The notes beneath the pieces were generated by a model. That model was not told the DNA's origin, did not search any database, and saw only the letters and a list, made by a program, of their open reading frames with translations. From Campylobacteraceae bacterium (GTDB lineage: Bacteria > Campylobacterota > Campylobacteria > Campylobacterales > UBA6016), in assembly GCA_022758985.1 (NCBI GenBank), contig JAEMQC010000143.1, forward strand, positions 1 through 15,624: a stretch of DNA of 15,624 bases, read 5' to 3'. A program made the position numbers and the translations under genes. This document shows, one piece after another, positions 8,332 through 14,053 of this stretch (position 1 is the stretch's first letter; the number at the start of each line of letters is the position of its first letter).

Positions 8332-9765
8332 TTAAACACTACAGATGTTTTTTGCGTGCTCGATGTCGGACTGACGCATTATCCGTATAAGATTCGTCGT
8401 TCCTTCAAGCCCAGTTGGGTATCCGACGGTAACTATATATGTACCGTCTTCCCTTAAAACGCCGTTTTCCAGCGCCTTTATCGTAAACTCGCAAATCATC
8501 CTGTCGGTACTCTCATGCTCATCCAGAACAAAAACCGGTCTAACACCCCAGACGATAGCAAGTCTTCTATAGGTATTTTTGCAATGTACCGATACCATAA
8601 TATCCGGTTTTGGTCTATATTTTGCGACGCTTTTTGCGCTGCCGCCGGTTCTGGTGAATACTATGAGTGCGTTTGGCTCCATATCCTCGGCCATTCTGTT
8701 GGCCGCTACGGCTATCGCATCTGACGGTATATGTATTTTGTCGAGGTTTCTATAAAACGGATATATCGTCTCCGTTTCGCTAATAGCCTCGTTTAGAACC
8801 TTTATCGCTTCGATCGGATATTTGCCGATTGTAGTTTCGTCCGAGAGCATTACGGCGTCCGTACCGTCAAGCACAGCGTTTGCTATGTCGCTTACTTCCG
8901 CTCTCGTTGGAAACGGGGAGTCTATCATCGAAGTTAACATCTGTGTCGCCGTAATGACCGGAATTCCCTTTCGATTTGCCGCTCGAATGATCTTTTTTTG
9001 GGCTATTGGAACCCTTGGAAGACCAAGCTCAACCCCTAGATCTCCGCGCGCTACCATTAGGCCGTCGGCTGTCTCAACTATGGAGGATAAATTCTCTACC
9101 GCCTCGGCTTTTTCTATCTTTGCAAATACTGGGCAGTCGCCGCCGAATTTTGCAACTATACGTTTGGCTTCTTCTATATCCTCTTTTGATTTGACGAAAG
9201 ATATAGCCATCATATCGACGCCGTTTTTGACTCCAAACTCTATATCTCTTATATCTTTTTCGGTTATTGCGGATATAGGCAAAGATGCGTTTGGAAAGTT
9301 GACCCCTTTTTTGCTGGTCAAATCACCGCCGACAAGCACTTTCGTACGCACTACTCCACTCTCATTTTGCGTAACTTCGCATCTTATACTTCCGTCCGCA
9401 AGATAGATCAAATCGCCTTTTTTAAGAGACGGGAGTATGTTTGGATGGTTGATTGTAACGCCATGCTTGTCATCAAACCCTTCTTTTTCATAAAAACTTA
9501 GCGTATCGTCTACGTCAAGCTCCATAACTCCGTTAATTTCGCCTACCCTGATTTTTGGTCCGGATATGTCCTGTAAAACGGCGATCGGAGCGTCTAGTTT
9601 GTCCGATATTTTGCGCACCTTGGCAAGGTTTGCCGCATGGTATTCGTGTGTAGAGTGTGAAAAATTAAACCTAAATACGTTCACTCCGGCCAAAATAAGC
9701 TTTTCTATCATCTCCTCGGAGTCTGTCGACGGTCCGAGCGTTGCTACGATTTTTGTCTTTCTCAT
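8332..9765 (-). CDS. pyk: Pyruvate kinase, canonical three-domain form
   Basis: Converts phosphoenolpyruvate + ADP to pyruvate + ATP. It has 477 aa, the normal bacterial size, with barrel, B lid and C-terminal domains all present. Motifs: KIVATLGPS (5-13), FRFNFSHS (31-38) with substrate Arg32, Asn34 and Ser36, DISGPKIRVG (66-75), FAKIEKAEAVEN (214-225) with catalytic Lys216, LMVARGDLGVE (236-246), ITATQMLTSM (271-280) with Thr273. Lys71 sits at the position where K+-dependent enzymes have Glu, so potassium independence is expected. Two usual residues differ: Thr278 in place of the Glu of ATQMLESM, and Asp309 in MLSDET where Gly or Ala is common. The ATG overlaps the phosphorylase stop as ATGA, indicating translational coupling. 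This is one of two pyruvate kinase genes in the operon and is the more likely standard glycolytic enzyme. Confidence 0.95.
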   Translation of the reverse strand: MRKTKIVATLGPSTDSEEMIEKLILAGVNVFRFNFSHSTHEYHAANLAKVRKISDKLDAPIAVLQDISGPKIRVGEINGVMELDVDDTLSFYEKEGFDDKHGVTINHPNILPSLKKGDLIYLADGSIRCEVTQNESGVVRTKVLVGGDLTSKKGVNFPNASLPISAITEKDIRDIEFGVKNGVDMMAISFVKSKEDIEEAKRIVAKFGGDCPVFAKIEKAEAVENLSSIVETADGLMVARGDLGVELGLPRVPIAQKKIIRAANRKGIPVITATQMLTSMIDSPFPTRAEVSDIANAVLDGTDAVMLSDETTIGKYPIEAIKVLNEAISETETIYPFYRNLDKIHIPSDAIAVAANRMAEDMEPNALIVFTRTGGSAKSVAKYRPKPDIMVSVHCKNTYRRLAIVWGVRPVFVLDEHESTDRMICEFTIKALENGVLREDGTYIVTVGYPTGLEGTTNLIRIMRQSDIEHAKNICSV

Positions 9766-11414
9766 TTTTGCGGTTCATATTTATAAAGTTTTTCGTAGTA
9801 TTCGTTCGCCATCCTACCGGTATCAAAGTACGGAGCTATATCGCTCATAGAGTTTTTGACTATCTCTAGCCATCTCTCAGGATTGTCGTAATAGGTAGGG
9901 ATGATTTCGTTTTCAAGGATATTCATCAGATTAAAGCTATCTTCCTCGTCCTGAATTACGGTATCTTTGCCGCCCTCTTGAAATATCGTAAAACTATTTT
10001 CGCCGTGTTTTTGAAATTCCAGATGCCAACCGTCATTTATAGAAAAGTTTACGGCGCCATTCATTGCTGCACTCATACCGCTGGTACCCGATGCCTCTCT
10101 TGTAACCCTAGGCGTATTTAGCCAAATATCCGCACCTTTTTTAAGTAGACCAGATAGGCTTATCTCGTATCTTACCAGTACGGCACATCTTTTGAGTCTA
10201 TCGGTGGTGTATACAAGCTCGTTAAATAGTTTTATGGCATTCACGTCGGCTGGATGCGGCTTGCCCGCCCAGATTACCTGTATAGGTCTCTCTTTTCTGG
10301 TTACGAGTTCATAAAACTTCTCCCAGTTTCGCTTGATTAATCCGGCTCTTTTATACTCGGCAAATCTCCTTGCCCATACAATAGTCAAAACTTCCGGATC
10401 GAACATCTTGCCGGTCTGATCGGCCACCACATCAAAAAGTTTTCTTTTGAGATGTTTTTTTCTGGCTATCAGCGCATAATCGTCATATTCGTCATATGCG
10501 TTTTGTAGCGGCTTATCCGCCCAAAACTTTTTATTTTGAGCATTCGTGATGGAGATGATAGGGCATATATTGCCATAATGCTCCCACATTTTGTTTGCAA
10601 CATCGCCGTGCAGTTTCGAGACGCCGTTTGATATTTTGGAGAGCCTAAGCGCTCCCAAAGTCAGCGAAAATTTGCCTACGTCGTGTCCGGTTATCTCTTT
10701 TACCGTCTCCTGTGACAGCCCATTAAAAAAGCCCATTCTGTGCAGAAGCGAACACTCATGCTCTTCATTTCCTGCGGCCTCAGGGGTGTGCGTGGTAAAT
10801 ACCATTCTTTTTCTGACCTCTTCCAGGCTTCCTAGTTTTGAATAGAGATAAAAGGCGACAGGAAGAGCATGTCCTTCGTTTAGGTGGTATATTTCCGGCG
10901 TTATGTCGGCCTCTTCCAATACTTTTGCACCGCCTATGCCTAGTACTATCTCCTGAGCTATCCTAGTTTCTTCGTGTGCTTCGTATAGTTTATGGGTAAT
11001 AGTTCTTGCCAAATAGTCGTTTTCCGGAATATCGGTCGTTAGAAGATATACCGGTACGGTTCCGAATATCTCTGGTTTTAGCAGATATGCTTTTACAAAG
11101 ACATCTGCTCCGCTTATCTTTACCTTGACAATAATTCCGGTCTCATCCAAAAACGAGTATGACTTTCTTCTGTAGATAATACTCATCGTATTGTCTTCGT
11201 TTCTGGATTGATCGTAATATCCAAAGCTCCATAATATTCCAACGCCAATCATATTTTGTTTTAGGTCGTGAGCGCTGCGCATGTGCGAGCCAGCCAAGAA
11301 GCCGAGACCCCCGGAGTATATTTTTAGCGCCTGATGAATTGCAAATTCCATAGAGAAATATGCGACTTTTTTGGAATATTTAGGATCGATTGCCGGAGTG
11401 TGTATTGTTTCCAC
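9762..11414 (-). CDS. glgP: Alpha-glucan (glycogen) phosphorylase family protein lacking the PLP lysine
   Basis: Belongs to GT35, enzymes that use inorganic phosphate to release glucose-1-phosphate from alpha-1,4-glucan. At 550 aa it is a compact form (about 800-850 aa is common). Motifs of the short bacterial group: AYFSMEFAIH (18-27), IYSGGLGFLAGSH (32-44), LNEGHALPVAF (178-188), VFTTHTPEAAGNEEH (205-219), NGVSKLHGDVANKMW (263-277), WARRFAEYKRA (347-357) with the phosphate-site Arg350 and Lys355, WAGKPHPADVNA (382-393), and WLNTPRVTREASGTSGM (431-447). The next residue, 448, is Ser (codon AGT), where the family has the lysine that binds pyridoxal phosphate; the surrounding sequence aligns without gaps. 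The start is GTG at 11414 with AAAAAGG upstream and gives a typical N-terminus. First gene of the sugar operon, 137 bases after pstS. It may be a phosphorylase with altered chemistry or another glucan glucosyltransferase. Confidence 0.85.
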   Translation of the reverse strand: METIHTPAIDPKYSKKVAYFSMEFAIHQALKIYSGGLGFLAGSHMRSAHDLKQNMIGVGILWSFGYYDQSRNEDNTMSIIYRRKSYSFLDETGIIVKVKISGADVFVKAYLLKPEIFGTVPVYLLTTDIPENDYLARTITHKLYEAHEETRIAQEIVLGIGGAKVLEEADITPEIYHLNEGHALPVAFYLYSKLGSLEEVRKRMVFTTHTPEAAGNEEHECSLLHRMGFFNGLSQETVKEITGHDVGKFSLTLGALRLSKISNGVSKLHGDVANKMWEHYGNICPIISITNAQNKKFWADKPLQNAYDEYDDYALIARKKHLKRKLFDVVADQTGKMFDPEVLTIVWARRFAEYKRAGLIKRNWEKFYELVTRKERPIQVIWAGKPHPADVNAIKLFNELVYTTDRLKRCAVLVRYEISLSGLLKKGADIWLNTPRVTREASGTSGMSAAMNGAVNFSINDGWHLEFQKHGENSFTIFQEGGKDTVIQDEEDSFNLMNILENEIIPTYYDNPERWLEIVKNSMSDIAPYFDTGRMANEYYEKLYKYEPQK

Positions 11415-11438
11415 GATTTGGCCTTTTTCTGTGAAGTT

Positions 11439-11461
11439 TAAACTCTCTTTTAACGAGTTTA
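11439..11461. promoter_or_regulatory. 7-bp inverted repeat before the glycolytic operon, candidate operator
   Basis: TAAACTC (11439-11445) and GAGTTTA (11455-11461) are perfect inverted repeats separated by nine bases, ending 25 bases upstream of the GTG start of the phosphorylase gene. The size and symmetry suit a dimeric repressor site; a leader hairpin is the alternative. It overlaps the only promoter-like -10 I can see on this strand. Confidence 0.35.
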
Positions 11462-11483
11462 CAAGTTTTCAATTAAAAGACAA
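11456..11483 (-). promoter_or_regulatory. Weak candidate promoter for the glycolytic operon
   Basis: Reading the minus strand, TTGTCT (from 11483) is followed after 16 bases by TAAACT (from 11461), a fair but not strong sigma-70-like pair. Transcription would start roughly 40-45 bases before the phosphorylase start codon, inside the inverted repeat. Read-through from pstS is equally possible. Confidence 0.3.
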
Positions 11484-11503
11484 TTTAAATGAATTACATG
11501 GAC

Positions 11504-11527
11504 GAGACGAAGAGTTTTCTTCGCCTC
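11504..11527 (-). other. RNA hairpin between pstS and the phosphorylase gene
   Basis: In the minus-strand RNA, GAGGCGAAGA pairs with UCUUCGUCUC over ten base pairs (one G-U) around an AAAC loop. In the plus-strand RNA the same position would be an A-C mismatch, so the structure is better on the strand that carries pstS. It begins 24 bases after the pstS stop and is not followed by a U-run, so it does not look like a standard intrinsic terminator. It may protect the pstS 3' end or cause partial termination. Confidence 0.5.
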
Positions 11528-11551
11528 TTTTAAGGAGCTTTATTTTAAGAA

Positions 11552-12550
11552 TTAAAGACCGTTGTCTTTGAAGTAAGATTGGATTAGTTTTACAGTTTCG
11601 TTCGGAAGCGGAATGTATCCTAGTCTTTCCGCCGCAGCGTCATTTTCAAATGCATAGTTAAAGAATTGAATAACTTTTTTGTTTTGCTCAGGTTTTTCTT
11701 TTGGCAGTAGTATAAATGTACCCGCTGTTATAGGGTATGATTTTTTACCCGGCTCAAGAGCAAGTATCTCGTGAAAATGGTCTTGTTTTGTCCATTTCGC
11801 ATTTTTAGCAGCCTCTTTTACATTGGCGACTGTTAGCTCAACCCAAGTCTTGTCTGCTGATTGAACCTGTGCGGCGGTCATTTTATTCTCTTTTTTGTAT
11901 GCATACTCTACATATCCTATTGAGTAAGGAGTTTGTCTTAATACATTTGCAACGCCTTCATTGCCTTTGCCACCGATACCTACAGGCCAGTTAACGCTTG
12001 TGCCTACGCCAACTTTTGATTTCCAAGTTGGGCTGATTTTGTCTAGCCAATATACGAAGTTAAAGGTAGTGCCTGAGCCATCAGATCTATGAACAACCGT
12101 AATTCTTTTATCCGGTAGATTTAAGCTAGGATTGTCTTTTTTGATTAGCGGGTCATTCCAAGTAGATATAGTTCCAAGGAATATTCCGGCCGCCGCTTCG
12201 TTTGATAGTTTCAAAGCGCCGTCAGGCACGCCTGGAAGATTGTAAGCAACCGCTATACTTCCGACAACTGTGGGAAACTGCAAAAGGTTATCTTTTTTTA
12301 GCTCTTCAGGGCTTAGCGGTTTGTCAGAAGCGCCAAAATCTACGGTTCTTTTTTGGATTTGCTTGATACCGCCGCCTGAACCTATCGATTGATAGTTAAC
12401 TTGGTTGCCTGTTTTTGCCGCATATCCATGCGCCCAATCATAATACAAAGGCGCCGGGAATGTAGCGCCTGCTCCGCTTATTTTATCTGCCGCTATTGCG
12501 CCTGTTGCTAGCGCCGCTACTGCAAAAAGGGATAGTAGACCTTTTCTCAT
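11552..12550 (-). CDS. pstS: Periplasmic phosphate-binding protein PstS
   Basis: Binds phosphate in the periplasm and delivers it to the PstCAB transporter. It has 332 aa. A signal peptide is evident: MRKG, a hydrophobic run to about residue 18, and an AIA-A cleavage site near 20-21; there is no lipobox, so it is a free periplasmic protein. The mature part begins like E. coli PstS: ISGAGATFPAPLYYDW (24-39). It is followed by SIGSGGGIKQI (55-65), VDFGASDKPLS (70-80) and RSDGSGTTFNF, the loops that hold phosphate. ATG start with GGAGAAAC upstream. It is transcribed away from phoU-phoB-phoR and its upstream region has a Pho-box-like repeat, so induction in low phosphate is likely. Unusually, no pstC, pstA or pstB follows; the next gene is the glucan phosphorylase. 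Confidence 0.96.
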   Translation of the reverse strand: MRKGLLSLFAVAALATGAIAADKISGAGATFPAPLYYDWAHGYAAKTGNQVNYQSIGSGGGIKQIQKRTVDFGASDKPLSPEELKKDNLLQFPTVVGSIAVAYNLPGVPDGALKLSNEAAAGIFLGTISTWNDPLIKKDNPSLNLPDKRITVVHRSDGSGTTFNFVYWLDKISPTWKSKVGVGTSVNWPVGIGGKGNEGVANVLRQTPYSIGYVEYAYKKENKMTAAQVQSADKTWVELTVANVKEAAKNAKWTKQDHFHEILALEPGKKSYPITAGTFILLPKEKPEQNKKVIQFFNYAFENDAAAERLGYIPLPNETVKLIQSYFKDNGL

Positions 12551-12582
12551 TTTATGTTTCTCCTGTTTTTTTGTGCCTTAGC

Positions 12583-12594
12583 ATTTTAAATATA
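12583..12594 (-). promoter_or_regulatory. Candidate -10 region of pstS
   Basis: On the minus strand an AT-rich run, TATATTTAAAAT, follows 4-10 bases after the last TGTAAC half-site. TATATT, TATTTA or TAAAAT could serve as the -10 hexamer; I cannot choose. A leader of roughly 25-35 bases would result. The missing -35 and the repeats just upstream fit activation by a PhoB-type regulator. Confidence 0.4.
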
Positions 12595-12598
12595 GTGT

Positions 12599-12615
12599 GT
12601 TACAATAAAGTTACA
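12599..12615 (-). promoter_or_regulatory. Pho-box-like direct repeat for pstS
   Basis: On the minus strand TGTAAC occurs twice, starting at 12615 and at 12604, exactly 11 bases apart, one helical turn. Direct repeats with an 11-bp period beside a -10 are the layout recognised by PhoB dimers in other bacteria. The half-site is not identical to the E. coli CTGTCAT type. Assignment rests on position, spacing and the neighbouring genes. Confidence 0.6.
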
Positions 12616-12621
12616 TCGGCA

Positions 12622-12636
12622 TTCGCAGTGTGCGAA
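12622..12636. repeat. Central inverted repeat between the two Pho boxes
   Basis: TTCGCA (12622-12627) and TGCGAA (12631-12636) form a perfect inverted repeat around GTG. Its centre at 12629 is also the centre between the two outward-facing Pho-like repeats. It could be a separate regulator's site or an organiser of the shared control region. Confidence 0.5.
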
Positions 12637-12643
12637 GGCTATT

Positions 12644-12660
12644 TGTAACAGTGCCGTAAC
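12644..12660 (+). promoter_or_regulatory. Pho-box-like direct repeat for phoU-phoB-phoR
   Basis: TGTAAC at 12644 and CGTAAC at 12655 are 11 bases apart and end eight bases before a perfect TATAAT, replacing a -35. A further TGTAAC at 12677, just past the -10, lies on the same 11-base phase (33 from the first). The arrangement predicts autoregulation of the operon by its own response regulator. Confidence 0.6.
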
Positions 12661-12668
12661 GAACGGGA

Positions 12669-12674
12669 TATAAT
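12669..12674 (+). promoter_or_regulatory. -10 element (TATAAT) of the phoU operon
   Basis: A consensus TATAAT lies 44 bases before the phoU ATG, with no good -35 but with the TGTAAC/CGTAAC repeat in its place. Transcription should start near 12681, giving a leader of about 37 bases. Confidence 0.6.
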
Positions 12675-12717
12675 ATTGTAACAAAACACTCTACAAATTA
12701 ATTATAAAGGTTTTGCG

Positions 12718-13377
12718 ATGCTGCCGAATTTTGAGCAAAAAGCAAGTGATATAAAAAAAGACATAATAACAATGGGAGAATTTGTACTCTCCTCTTTCGA
12801 GGAGTCCCTTCAAGGTATCAAAGAAGAGAGCATAGAACACTTCAGGAGCGCTAGAGAAGGCAATATTAAACATCTAATATATATGGCCGATAGCGTAGAT
12901 AATAACATTATTGTAGCGTTGGCTCTGTATGCGCCCGAAGCCGGCGAGCTACGAGAGCTTATCGCAATGCTAAAAACTACGAACGAGCTCGTCAGGATAG
13001 CGGATGCGTCCAAGAAGTTTTCAAGAGGGATGCAAGAGATTATCGAGACCGGAGCCGATATCTCAAAAATAAAACAATATATAATAGAGCTTCACACTAT
13101 CTCGATTAGATCAATAAAGCTGGTTATTGAATGCTTCAAAAACTTCTCCCTTGATACATACAGAGCTATACATATCGAAGAGGAAAAAAGCGACGAGATA
13201 TTCGGTATTATCCAAAAAGAGGTTTTAAATTCGATAAGCGCCGAAGAGCTTACGGCTACCTATATCAAAATCATCAAAACCATCAAAAAACATGAGAGGG
13301 TTACGGATCATTGCGAGAATATAGCTAGACTTCTCCATTATGCAAAAGAGGGCGGAAAACTTAGCGTAAATATATAG
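12718..13377 (+). CDS. phoU: Phosphate signalling regulator PhoU
   Basis: PhoU is a cytoplasmic helical-bundle protein that couples Pst transport activity to the PhoR kinase and usually restrains the Pho response when phosphate is plentiful. It has 219 aa, close to the usual 220-240. It is almost all helix, with two repeats of a three-helix bundle. Acidic metal-binding clusters of the family are visible around YMADSVDNNI (54-63) and near the C-terminus at HERVTDHCENIARLL, which matches the family's ERIGDHxxNIAE block. Start ATG with TAAAGG nine bases upstream. First gene of a three-gene operon, seven bases before phoB. Having phoU with phoBR rather than with pstSCAB differs from the E. coli order. 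The sequence is divergent, so the family call is good but finer behaviour is inferred. Confidence 0.85.
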   Translation: MLPNFEQKASDIKKDIITMGEFVLSSFEESLQGIKEESIEHFRSAREGNIKHLIYMADSVDNNIIVALALYAPEAGELRELIAMLKTTNELVRIADASKKFSRGMQEIIETGADISKIKQYIIELHTISIRSIKLVIECFKNFSLDTYRAIHIEEEKSDEIFGIIQKEVLNSISAEELTATYIKIIKTIKKHERVTDHCENIARLLHYAKEGGKLSVNI

Positions 13378-13384
13378 GTTTGAG

Positions 13385-14053
13385 ATGAAAGAGTTTATCG
13401 TAGTTGTCGAGGATGAGCTTGACATATTGGAGCTTATAGAGTATAGCCTCAAAAAAGAGGGGTATGACGTAGAGGGTTTCTTGGAGCCCTCTCGCGTCGA
13501 AGAGCTGCTTAGCGGCGAGCACGTGGATTTGCTTATAATGGATAGGAATCTGCCGCATATCGAAGGCGTAGAGTTTGTTAAAAACCTCAGAAAAAAAGGG
13601 TTTCAAACCCCCATTATATTTCTAACCGCAAAGGTAGAAGATAGCCATAAGATAGAGGGGCTTGAAGCAGGAGCCGACGACTATATCACGAAACCTTTTA
13701 ACGTAAACGAATTTCTACTCCGAGTAAAAGCCGTAATCAGAAGAACTTCCAACAAAAAAGAGACGCTCCAACACAAAGATATCGTAATAATAATAGATTC
13801 CCAGCAGGTTTTTATAGGCGGCAAAGAGGTTGCGCTAACAAAACTAGAATTCAATCTGCTATGTGAGCTGATAAAAAATAAAAATATAGTCCTCTCTAGG
13901 GATGCCCTCCTTTCTACGGTGTGGCGCGACGAAGAGATGTATCAAGATAGAACCGTAGACGTAGCCGTCAAAAGACTAAAAGAGAAAATCGACCCGGACA
14001 AGAGCAAGAACTATATAAACTCGGTAAGAGGCGTCGGATATAAACTTTGTTAA
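13385..14053 (+). CDS. phoB: PhoB-type response regulator (OmpR family)
   Basis: A DNA-binding response regulator of 222 aa. The receiver domain (1-120) has the acidic pair Glu9-Asp10, phospho-acceptor Asp53 (LIMDRNLP), Thr81 (LTAK) and Lys103 (ITKPF). The winged-helix domain (about 128-222) shows LTKLEFNLLCELIKN, the recognition-helix region RTVDVAVKRLKEKI and the closing RGVGYKL. These features make it an OmpR/PhoB subfamily activator. It is flanked by phoU and a histidine kinase and faces pstS, so control of phosphate genes is a strong inference; in Campylobacter the equivalent pair is called PhosR/PhosS. It probably binds the TGTAAC repeats in the pstS-phoU region and so regulates its own operon. 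ATG start, seven bases after phoU. Confidence 0.92.
   Translation: MKEFIVVVEDELDILELIEYSLKKEGYDVEGFLEPSRVEELLSGEHVDLLIMDRNLPHIEGVEFVKNLRKKGFQTPIIFLTAKVEDSHKIEGLEAGADDYITKPFNVNEFLLRVKAVIRRTSNKKETLQHKDIVIIIDSQQVFIGGKEVALTKLEFNLLCELIKNKNIVLSRDALLSTVWRDEEMYQDRTVDVAVKRLKEKIDPDKSKNYINSVRGVGYKLC

Noticed and set aside
8280..8339. Longer gap open frame starting at 8339, adding 20 residues.
   Set aside because: The added segment is AT-rich, overlaps the pyruvate kinase stop and has no family counterpart; ATG at 8279 has a GGAG site and the canonical GAPDH N-terminus.
8822..9406. 194-aa plus-strand open frame opposite the canonical pyruvate kinase.
   Set aside because: It is antisense to a strongly conserved gene, with low-complexity Ser/Thr/Pro-rich translation and no ribosome site; a reading-frame shadow.
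11554..11569. AAAGAC/GTCTTT stem across the pstS stop codon as a terminator.
   Set aside because: Short AU-rich stem that is part of the coding end and has no U-run immediately after it.
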